9,821 nucleotides of DNA. Origin: Solirubrobacteraceae bacterium (lineage in GTDB: Bacteria; Actinomycetota; Thermoleophilia; Solirubrobacterales; Solirubrobacteraceae). How positions within the stretch are numbered: position 1 is the stretch's first letter; the number at the start of each line of letters is the position of its first letter. The DNA lies in assembly GCA_025935735.1 (NCBI GenBank), contig JAICUS010000185.1, forward strand, positions 1 through 9,821, written 5' to 3'. The translations under genes were made by a program, and so were the position numbers. The notes below the pieces were generated by a model. That model ran no database searches. It had not been told where the DNA came from and was given only the letters and a program-made list of their open reading frames with translations. Positions 5,450 through 9,821 of the stretch are shown in pieces.

Positions 5450-6614
5450 CGCTCCGGTGAAGGCTCCGCCGCGTGCCGGCGGGTCAGGGCGGCTGTCGGC
5501 GGCGGCCGCGGCGGCGCGCGCGTTCGGGCGCCGCCGGCGTGTCGCGCTCACGGTCGCGGGCTCGCTCGCCACGGCCGCGGCCCTCGCGGTGGTGCTGGCC
5601 GGGCGCCGCCATGACTTCGCGGCCGCGCTCTCCGCGGTCGCCGTTTCGACGCTCGCGCTCAGCGCGCTGTTGCAGGTCGCCGCGCTGGTCGCGCGCAGCG
5701 AGGCGTGGCACCTGAGCGTCGGGGCGGCGGGGGGAGCGGTCGACCGCCGCGTGCTGTACCGCGCCTCGAGCATGCAGGTGCTGGGCAGCGTGCTCAACGC
5801 GCAACTCGGGGTCGCGGCGCGGATCGCGGCGCTGCGCCGATCGTCGCCCGCGGTCTGTCCGCAGGTGCCGACGCTGATCGCCGCGGAGGTCCCCATCCTC
5901 GCCGTCGAGGCGATGCTCGCCGCCCTGGCCTCGTTCACGCTGATCGGGCCGCTCGGGCTTCCGTGGTGGCCGCCGATCGTCGGCATCGCGGTCCTCGCGA
6001 CGGTCAGCGCCGGCCTCAGGCGACTGGCGTTCCGGAAGGGCCGGGAGCTGTGGCAGGGACTCGCGGTCCTGCGCAGTCTCGGCCGCGGCAGCCGTGTGGC
6101 GGGGTTCGTGCTGGTGGCCGTGCTCGCCCAGATCGTGCGCAACTGGCTGCTGCTGCGGGCGGTCGGCGTCGATGTGTCGCTCCTCGACGCGGTCGCACTG
6201 CTGATCGCGGTGGTCGTCCTCGGTCAGCTTCCCGTCGGCCCGACCGGCGGTGCCGCGGCCGCCGTGCTGATCCTGGGGAGCAGCGGCGTCGCCGCTGCGG
6301 CGGCCGCCGGGGTGCTGCTGACGGTGACCGGTACGGTCGGCGGCCTGTCGTTCGCCGCGTGGGCGACCGCCGATCGCCTCGGGACCGCCGGCCTGCGTCT
6401 GCGACGGGCGAGACGCGGCGTCAGGGCCGGGCGGCGCCGGCCGGCGCCGCCCGCGAGCGACGGGAACAAGGCGGCCGGCGAGCACGGTTCGACCCCCGGC
6501 TTGAACCGAAGGCCCCGCTCCCCGGCGGGGCCTTCGTCGTGTGTGACTGAGTCGGCTGACGAGCCGCTTCGCCGGGGGCCGACGGCCAGCTCGTGCTGCT
6601 CGACTGCTCGCTGA
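5433..6614 (+). CDS. LPG-synthase-type transmembrane protein (UPF0104-like), 3' end doubtful
   Basis: The frame encodes 393 aa, mostly hydrophobic, with about seven or eight membrane segments between residues 38 and 315. It resembles the lysylphosphatidylglycerol-synthase TM domain family: SEAWHLSVGAAGGAVDRRVL, ASSMQVLGSVLNAQLGVAAR and LGQLPVGPTGGAAAAVLILG match the conserved blocks. The C-terminal aminoacyl-transferase domain of MprF is absent, so this is the flippase/TM half alone; a lipid-transport role is inferred. GTG 5433 starts inside the desaturase gene after a G-run; GTG 5457, after the desaturase stop, is an alternative. The last 36 or so codons have noncoding-like codon use (AGG, CGA, TTG, TGT, ACT, CTT) and run through a terminator hairpin (6507-6536). 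The true end may be near 6504, where another frame has TGA just before the stem, implying a frameshift or sequence error. Confidence 0.78.
   Translation: MGRSVSAPVKAPPRAGGSGRLSAAAAAARAFGRRRRVALTVAGSLATAAALAVVLAGRRHDFAAALSAVAVSTLALSALLQVAALVARSEAWHLSVGAAGGAVDRRVLYRASSMQVLGSVLNAQLGVAARIAALRRSSPAVCPQVPTLIAAEVPILAVEAMLAALASFTLIGPLGLPWWPPIVGIAVLATVSAGLRRLAFRKGRELWQGLAVLRSLGRGSRVAGFVLVAVLAQIVRNWLLLRAVGVDVSLLDAVALLIAVVVLGQLPVGPTGGAAAAVLILGSSGVAAAAAAGVLLTVTGTVGGLSFAAWATADRLGTAGLRLRRARRGVRAGRRRPAPPASDGNKAAGEHGSTPGLNRRPRSPAGPSSCVTESADEPLRRGPTASSCCSTAR
6507..6536 (+). terminator. Strong terminator hairpin inside the annotated 3' end
   Basis: CGAAGGCCCCGC (6507-6518) pairs perfectly with GCGGGGCCTTCG (6525-6536): 12 bp with a 6-nt loop, the classic shape of a bacterial terminator. 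It is the most stable hairpin noticed in the window and is expected to end the desaturase/TM-protein transcript. It lies about 78 nt before the stop of the long frame, which is unusual. Confidence 0.8.
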
Positions 6615-6629
6615 GGGTGATCGTCACCC
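6615..6629. repeat. Short hairpin immediately after the long-frame stop codon
   Basis: GGGTGA-TCG-TCACCC is a perfect 6-bp inverted repeat around three bases, starting directly after the TGA at 6612-6614. It could be a second, weaker termination structure or a protein-binding site. It is short enough to be chance. Confidence 0.3.
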
Positions 6630-6964
6630 CGTCGCGCTCGGGGTCCGGGCGTGGTGGCTTGAGAAGTCTCCCTTGGTGGTGTGCCGACACCGGGAAGTCT
6701 GCCACTCCGGCGGGCCGGCCGCGGGATGCAGGGCAGGCGTCCGGGCGGTGCGGGCAGCGCGCTGTCCGGGGGCAGCCGCACTCGTCCGCCGGGCCGAGAA
6801 CCTCCGCGCGGCCGACCCGCAGCGCGCTCGGCGCGGTCGTCCCCGACACGACCCGGCGCGGATCGGCGGCGACCTTCGTGCGTCGGGCCGACACGCGCCG
6901 GCCGGTGGGCGACCGGGTGCGTGGGTAGACGCCCACTGCGACGGTGATCGAGGCCGGCGTATGC

Positions 6965-7016
6965 GGAGGCGGTGGGCCGACCAAGGACTCACAGACGCGG
7001 AAGGATCACCGCCTCC
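6965..7016. repeat. 10-bp inverted repeat with 32-bp spacer
   Basis: GGAGGCGGTG (6965-6974) and CACCGCCTCC (7007-7016) are perfectly complementary, so RNA here would form a 10-bp stem closed by a 32-nt loop. It lies about 120 bp upstream of the TACAAT element and 215 bp before the sigma-factor start. It is too open to be a typical terminator; a structured RNA or a two-site operator is possible. Confidence 0.4.
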
Positions 7017-7137
7017 CCGCTGACGCGCACCCCGCGGCGTGCCCTCGCCCGTCCCCGGGCGCCACGCCGGCGAGTGACCGCGCGGGCGCTGCGGGCGCGC
7101 ACAGCTCGCGACGCCCGGCTCCCCGCGTACCGCGGCC

Positions 7138-7143
7138 TACAAT
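7138..7143 (+). promoter_or_regulatory. Candidate -10 for the sigma-factor gene
   Basis: TACAAT matches the sigma-70 -10 at five of six positions and stands out in very GC-rich surroundings. No convincing -35 lies 16-19 bp upstream (CCGGCT at 17 bp). Transcription from near 7150 would give a leader of about 80 nt before the ATG at 7231. Confidence 0.4.
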
Positions 7144-7230
7144 GCGTTGCGGTGGGCATGAAGGTGCGGTCGGGTCCCGGCATCGCGTTCTGACTCCGCG
7201 TCCCGATCACTGCGGCTCCAGAGGTGCCCC

Positions 7231-8085
7231 ATGCGCGACCTGCCCCAGCTGTTGCCGGTTCCGCCCGCGCGTTGCCTGGCGGCCGGCGCCGCCCCGGCGA
7301 CACACGCCTCCACCCGGGCGGAGCGCCGCGCCGAGGAGCGCGCGCTCTTCGAGCACTTCGCCCGCACCCGCTCTCCCGCGGCCCGCGCCGCGCTCGTGGA
7401 GCGCTTCCTGCCGCTCGCGCACCATCTCGCGCGGCGTTACCAGGGCGTCGAGGACCTCGACGACCTGGAGCAGGTGGCGGCGATCGGCCTGCTCAAGGCG
7501 ATCGACCGGTTCGATCCCGGACGGGGGCTGGCCTTCTCGAGCTTCGCGTTCCCGACCGTCGTGGGCGAGCTCAAGCGTCACCTGCGCGACAAGGGCTGGT
7601 CGGTCCGTGCGCCGCGAGGCGTGCAGGAGCTCTCCGCGCGCTTGGAGAAGCTCTCGCGCGATCTCTCAGCGCGGCTCGGGCGCTCGGCGACGGTCGCCGA
7701 GCTGGCGGAGGCCGGCGGCTGCACGGCCGAGGAGGTGCTGGAGACGCGCCAGGCGGTCACCGCCCGGCGCGCTGTGTCGCTCGATCAACCTCAGCACGAG
7801 GACGACGAGGCCGGGACGCTCGGCGACCGGATCGCGATCGAGGATGCCGGATTCGCCGGCGCCGAGGACGCGGTCCTGCTCGAAGGCCTGATGCGCGTGC
7901 TGCCGGATCGCGAACGGACCGTCGTGGTGCTGCGCTTCCAGGACGACCTCCTCCAGTCGGAGATCGCCGAGCTGGTCGGCGTGTCCCAGATGCAGGTCTC
8001 GCGCATTCTCCACAGCGCGATCGCGTGCCTGCACGAGGCGGCGGAGTCGGACGCGCGGCGGGTCGCGTGCCGGCCGCGCCGGTGA
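7231..8085 (+). CDS. SigB/SigF/SigG-family RNA polymerase sigma factor
   Basis: The 284-aa product is a group 3 sigma-70 factor. Region 2 spans about 52-128 with RFLPLAHHLARRY, EDLDDLEQVAAIGLLKAIDR (2.2-2.3) and FSSFAFPTVVGELKRHLRDK (2.4). Region 3 is about 130-172 (ARLGRSATVAELAEAGGCTA). Region 4 is about 222-270 with LPDRERTVVVLRF and the recognition HTH IAELVGVSQMQVSRILHSA. The FPTVVGELKRHLRDKGWSVR block is typical of SigB/SigF/SigG. Such factors drive general-stress or sporulation regulons and are held inactive by an anti-sigma kinase that STAS antagonists remove; two STAS proteins and a phosphatase lie in this window. AGAGG (7220-7224) sits six bases before the ATG. The extra ~35 N-terminal residues (Pro/Ala-rich) are unremarkable. 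No anti-sigma gene is adjacent, so this pairing is inferred. Confidence 0.95.
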   Translation: MRDLPQLLPVPPARCLAAGAAPATHASTRAERRAEERALFEHFARTRSPAARAALVERFLPLAHHLARRYQGVEDLDDLEQVAAIGLLKAIDRFDPGRGLAFSSFAFPTVVGELKRHLRDKGWSVRAPRGVQELSARLEKLSRDLSARLGRSATVAELAEAGGCTAEEVLETRQAVTARRAVSLDQPQHEDDEAGTLGDRIAIEDAGFAGAEDAVLLEGLMRVLPDRERTVVVLRFQDDLLQSEIAELVGVSQMQVSRILHSAIACLHEAAESDARRVACRPRR

Positions 8086-8114
8086 CAGCCGCGCGCAGGC
8101 TCCTCTGGCAAGGG

Positions 8115-8135
8115 CGCTGCGGCCGCCTCGCAGCG
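8115..8135 (+). terminator. Candidate terminator after the sigma-factor gene
   Basis: CGCTGCG (8115-8121) and CGCAGCG (8129-8135) form a perfect 7-bp stem with a 7-nt loop, 30 bp after the stop codon. There is no T-run. It is weaker than the hairpins at 3419 and 6507. Confidence 0.45.
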
Positions 8136-8319
8136 ATCGCACCACCGCGCGTCCGACCTGGTCGCGCGAGCGTGCGACGACCGCATCGCCGATCGCCGGC
8201 TCTGAGCCGTACGAGTCGAGGTGGCGCATCGCCGTCATTCGGGCGCCTCGGATGGCTCAGGGCGTCTCCGCATGGAGTCCGGTTCGTCCTCACGAGCCGG
8301 CTGCCGGCGGGGGCGCGAT

Positions 8320-8350
8320 TTGGTCGTGCAGGCCTCGGAAGGGGTACAGT
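8320..8350 (+). promoter_or_regulatory. Candidate promoter for the downstream small-gene cluster
   Basis: TTGGTC (8320-8325; four of six to TTGACA) and TACAGT (8345-8350; four of six to TATAAT) are separated by 19 bp, slightly long. The bases after the -10, TGGATG, recur after a second TACAGT at 9694. Transcription would start near 8357, giving a long leader to the ATG at 8744 or a shorter one to 8577. Confidence 0.4.
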
Positions 8351-8377
8351 TGGATGTAGGGCCATTTCACCGCTCCT

Positions 8378-8392
8378 GCGAAGCGACTTCGC
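8378..8392 (+). repeat. Small hairpin near the start of the predicted transcript
   Basis: GCGAAG-CGA-CTTCGC is a perfect 6-bp stem with a 3-nt loop, about 20 nt after the proposed start site. It could stabilise the 5' end or be an operator half-site pair. Chance occurrence is possible. Confidence 0.3.
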
Positions 8393-8576
8393 GCACGGCA
8401 TCGTCCGGCCAGGCGCCGAGCGGTGACCTGATTGGAAGTTCTCCCCTCAGCGACGGAAGAGCCGTCCTCCTATCGAGCAGCGGACGCCGCGCGACCGGCG
8501 ATCTGCTGTCGGAAACGAGCGCTGAGCCGTGCGCGACCGACATGTTCCACGTTTGCGCCACTCCTGCCGGGCAGCG

Positions 8577-8732
8577 ATGGCCCGCCAACAAGACAGGTGC
8601 TGGCGTTGCGGCGCTCGGTGGGCCTCTGAAGCCGTGCCGCCGGCGACGTTGCACGCGATCGCCGGCGAACGGCTCGCGCGGCCCATCGCCGGGCCCGCGG
8701 GTCCGCTGCCCGCCGTCGCGGCGACGGGATGA
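8577..8732 (+). CDS. Possible 51-aa CxxC peptide, function unknown
   Basis: An ATG at 8577 opens a 51-codon frame reading MARQQDRCWRCGARWASEAV, then ATLHAIAGERLARPIAGPAG. The C8-W-R-C11-G knuckle looks like half of a zinc ribbon, but no second Cys pair follows, so metal binding would need a dimer. An in-frame GTG at 8529 would extend it by 16 Arg-rich residues. No good ribosome site precedes either start. About four in five codons end in G or C, consistent with coding but not decisive here. The stop is 11 bp before the ATG of the next gene and overlaps its ribosome-site region, which suggests a coupled arrangement. Confidence 0.3.
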   Translation: MARQQDRCWRCGARWASEAVPPATLHAIAGERLARPIAGPAGPLPAVAATG

Positions 8733-8743
8733 GGAAGTGACGC

Positions 8744-9250
8744 ATGACCTCCACTGACAGTTCCACAGCCGAAGCCGAACGGCAGCTCGCCGCCGCGAGC
8801 GCGCGTCACCGCGAGGCCGTCGCCTCGATGGAGGGGCTCGGCCGATCCGAGACGGGTCAGCGCGTGTCGATCAAGGCGCTCGGCCGGGCCGTGCAGCTCG
8901 TCTCGTTCACTCTGCGCCGTGCCGCCGACGCCGGTGTGCCGCTCGAGCGGCTGGCCGAGCTGACCGGCTGGGAGCCGGATCTCGTACGCGAAGGCCTCGA
9001 GCGGATCCCCGAGCCGCGGGTCGTCGCTCGGTTGGCGCCGGCCGGCGTCGACGCGGGCGCGGTCGCTGAGGCCGCGGCGGGCTTCGAGGCGATCGCCCGC
9101 TTGCGCGTGTTCACGCAACGCGTGCTCGCCGACGTCGATCCCGACGTCACGGCCGGAGCGCCGTCATCAGCCGACGTGGATGATCTTCGGGACCGCCTCG
9201 AAACCGCTTGGACTGCGTGGCGCCAGTCGCCCGGGCACCGGGAGCTGTAG
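8744..9250 (+). CDS. Unknown protein with a helix-turn-helix-like segment
   Basis: The 168-aa product is soluble and largely helical. Residues 41-88 (VSIKALGRAVQLVSFTLRRA, then GVPLERLAELTGWEPDLVRE) look like an HTH of the 'A-GVxLxxLAxLTGWxxxxVxxxL' kind, with the turn near G64-V65 and a recognition helix about 75-86. The N-terminus (1-35) is Ala/Glu-rich and may be coiled. Residues 100-168 contain a second helical region ending in LETAWTAWRQSPGHREL, with no motif I can name. GAGGAAG (8731-8737) lies six bases before the ATG, a good ribosome site. It is 20 bp from the FmdB-like gene, so they are probably one transcript. I do not recognise the family; a DNA-binding role is a guess from the HTH pattern. 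Confidence 0.7.
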   Translation: MTSTDSSTAEAERQLAAASARHREAVASMEGLGRSETGQRVSIKALGRAVQLVSFTLRRAADAGVPLERLAELTGWEPDLVREGLERIPEPRVVARLAPAGVDAGAVAEAAAGFEAIARLRVFTQRVLADVDPDVTAGAPSSADVDDLRDRLETAWTAWRQSPGHREL

Positions 9251-9270
9251 GCAGGTCGGTGCAGCTCGGC

Positions 9271-9609
9271 ATGCCCGTGTACGTATATCGCCGCCGTGAC
9301 GGCACGTCGTTCGAGCTCGAACAGCGGATCACTGCAGACGCCCTCGTGAGCTGCCCCACGACCGCGCAGAGCGTCGAGCGCGTCATGCAACCGTTCACTC
9401 CGCGCTACAAGGGCGCAGGGTTCTACTCGACCGACCACCCCAAGGCCACGCCAAGGCGAGTGGAACCGATCAAAGCGGCCCCTGCTGAACCCGGCAGCGT
9501 CGCCGCTGCGATGCGGCCTTCAGTCGGTGCCGCTGCGACGCCCGCCGAGCCTGCCTCGCACAGCCGGGCTCCGAGAACTCCTCGGCACGCGGGCGCATGC
9601 TCACCGTAG
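9271..9609 (+). CDS. FmdB-like small protein with degenerate zinc ribbon
   Basis: The 112-aa product starts MPVYVYRRRDGTSFELEQRI and continues ADALVSCPTTAQSVERVMQP and YKGAGFYSTDHP, following the FmdB/CxxC zinc-ribbon family almost block for block (MPxYxYxCxxCGxxFE, then TCPxCGG, then FKGSGFYxTD). Three of the four family cysteines are missing: the first knuckle is RRRDG and the second CPTT keeps only C28. Zinc binding is therefore unlikely. The tail after residue 60 is Pro/Ala-rich and resembles the disordered ends of family members. ATG 9271 matches the family N-terminus; an upstream GTG (9259) has slightly better ribosome-site context. The gene is 20 bp after the HTH-like gene. Family function is not settled; FmdB was first named as a putative regulator in methylotrophs. 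Confidence 0.8.
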   Translation: MPVYVYRRRDGTSFELEQRITADALVSCPTTAQSVERVMQPFTPRYKGAGFYSTDHPKATPRRVEPIKAAPAEPGSVAAAMRPSVGAAATPAEPASHSRAPRTPRHAGACSP

Positions 9610-9693
9610 CGGACGTCATTGCCGAGTCACCGCGCCACCGGCGGGCATGCTCGCCACGCCGCGCTCGCAGAGCCGAGGTTTAAGTGGCAACGC

Positions 9694-9699
9694 TACAGT
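9694..9699 (+). promoter_or_regulatory. Candidate -10 for the gene at the right edge
   Basis: TACAGT lies in a locally AT-richer patch (GTTTAAGTGGCAACGCTACA). It is followed by GGATG, as at 8345-8355, where TACAGT is followed by TGGATG. No -35 at normal spacing is evident; GTTTAA (9678-9683) is too close. Transcription would start near 9706. Confidence 0.35.
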
Positions 9700-9708
9700 G
9701 GATGGGGA

Positions 9709-9791
9709 CGCGGTTCCGCGTTCACCGGCTCCGGTGAACCGTCCGCGACGCAGGCGACCCCGGCCGTGAGTGCGGGGCGTTACCCCGGCCG
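9709..9791 (+). promoter_or_regulatory. Structured 5' leader of the right-edge gene
   Basis: GTTCACCGG (9720-9728) and CCGGTGAAC (9731-9739) form a perfect 9-bp inverted repeat. It is flanked by CGCGG (9709-9713) and CCGCG (9743-9747), which could add an outer stem, while CGCGG-TT-CCGCG (9709-9720) is a competing pairing. Next, CCCCGGCCG occurs twice (9758-9766 and 9783-9791) with CGGGG (9773-9777) between, so CGGGG can pair with either copy but not both. This is the arrangement expected of an attenuator or riboswitch-like leader, though no known class is matched. It ends about 15 nt before the ribosome site. Confidence 0.4.
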
Positions 9792-9815
9792 CTTGCCCGA
9801 ATGATCGAGGTAGGC

Positions 9816-9821
9816 ATGTCC
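9816..9821 (+). CDS. Start of a further gene, cut by the right edge
   Basis: ATG at 9816 is preceded by GAGG (9807-9810) with five bases between, part of GAGGTAGG. Only two codons (Met-Ser) are visible. An in-frame ATG at 9801 is an alternative start. No function can be assigned. Confidence 0.5.

Larger units (their letters stand above)
6630..7230. other. About 600 bp with no credible gene
   Basis: Open frames exist on both strands because of high GC, but their products are Arg/Pro/Ala-rich low-complexity strings with no recognisable motif, and none has a good ribosome site. Visible structure includes a repeated GAAGTCT (6663 and 6695), a small GTGGG/CCCAC stem (6921-6936), the inverted repeat at 6965-7016 and the TACAAT element at 7138. 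No tRNA, rRNA or known riboswitch fold was recognised. It may hold a long leader for the sigma-factor gene, a small RNA, or a decayed gene. Confidence 0.55.
8086..8743. other. Sparsely coding 658-bp stretch after the sigma factor
   Basis: No large protein is recognised on either strand. The stretch holds a hairpin soon after the sigma-factor stop (8115-8135), a CGGCTC-T-GAGCCG palindrome (8197-8209), a candidate promoter (8320-8350), a short hairpin (8378-8392) and a possible 51-codon gene (8577-8732). A plus-strand frame that overlaps the next gene start (to 8757) has no recognisable features. Confidence 0.55.

Noticed and set aside
4742..6142. Long minus-strand frame opposite the desaturase and LPG-type genes
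   Set aside because: Product is Arg/Ala/Pro-rich without motifs and mirrors two well-supported plus-strand genes; typical of high-GC DNA.
3424..6506. Identical CCGGCTTGAAC at 3424-3434 and 6496-6506, both at terminators
   Set aside because: Only 11 bp, two copies, and placed differently relative to the stems; probably chance.
6486..6507. GGTTCGACCCC resembling a tRNA T-arm
   Set aside because: The stem does not pair as a 5-bp T-stem and no acceptor, D or anticodon arm is found around it.
6944..7891. Plus-strand frame through the sigma-factor region in another frame
   Set aside because: The sigma-70 regions 2 to 4 are read in the 7231 frame; this is a shadow with Ser/Arg-rich low complexity.
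8447..9118. Minus-strand frame opposite the HTH-like gene
   Set aside because: No motif, no good ribosome site, and it overlaps a plus-strand gene with a clear ribosome site.
9793..9815. Resemblance of GCCCGAA and GAGGTAGGC to parts of the c-di-AMP (ydaO) riboswitch
   Set aside because: The conserved core and spacing of that class are absent; GAGG here is better read as the ribosome site.
1..9821. Search for CRISPR arrays, insertion sequences, transposase motifs, rRNA and tRNA genes
   Set aside because: None seen: no regular direct-repeat array, no terminal inverted repeats around a transposase-like frame, and no cloverleaf.

Overview
The window is very GC-rich (GC-ending codons dominate), and most intergenic hairpins are long GC stems without U-tracts. 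It carries a SigB/SigF/SigG-type sigma factor, STAS proteins, a GAF/PP2C phosphatase and a PRC-barrel/DUF2382 stress protein. This combination points to a free-living actinobacterium. The overall flavour suggests Thermoleophilia/Solirubrobacterales, but that placement is an inference that only a similarity search could settle.

Layout, left to right. Minus strand 1-1897: a multidomain protein with a TetR-type helix-turn-helix, a GAF-like domain and a SpoIIE/PP2C phosphatase. It is followed downstream on the same strand by a STAS anti-sigma-factor antagonist cut by the left edge. A 126-bp divergent promoter region (1898-2023) separates it from a plus-strand pair: a four-helix membrane protein and a PRC-barrel/DUF2382 protein, closed by a strong hairpin (3419-3445). 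Next come a minus-strand STAS protein lacking the usual phospho-acceptor and, divergent from it, a small MpsC/DUF2294-family protein. A membrane-lipid pair follows: an acyl-CoA/fatty-acid desaturase overlapping by 17 bp with an LPG-synthase-type transmembrane protein. The second frame runs through a perfect 12-bp terminator hairpin. Roughly 600 bp without a credible gene precedes a SigB/F/G-family sigma factor (7231-8085). Another sparsely coding stretch (8086-8743) leads to a small cluster: a possible 51-aa CxxC peptide, an unknown HTH-like protein, and an FmdB-like protein that has lost three of its four zinc ligands. The last six bases begin a further gene behind a structured leader.

How it may work together. 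The phosphatase, canonical STAS antagonist and SigB-like factor are three of the four parts of a partner-switching stress module (RsbU/RsbV/RsbW/SigB logic). The anti-sigma kinase is not in the window. Plausible outputs sit among them: an envelope stress protein pair, an MpsC-like protein, and membrane-lipid genes. The most unusual item is the phosphatase, whose DNA-binding TetR head suggests one polypeptide that both binds promoter DNA and dephosphorylates an antagonist. Its upstream region has an operator-like palindrome over its -10 and five TTGT elements spaced about one helical turn apart.
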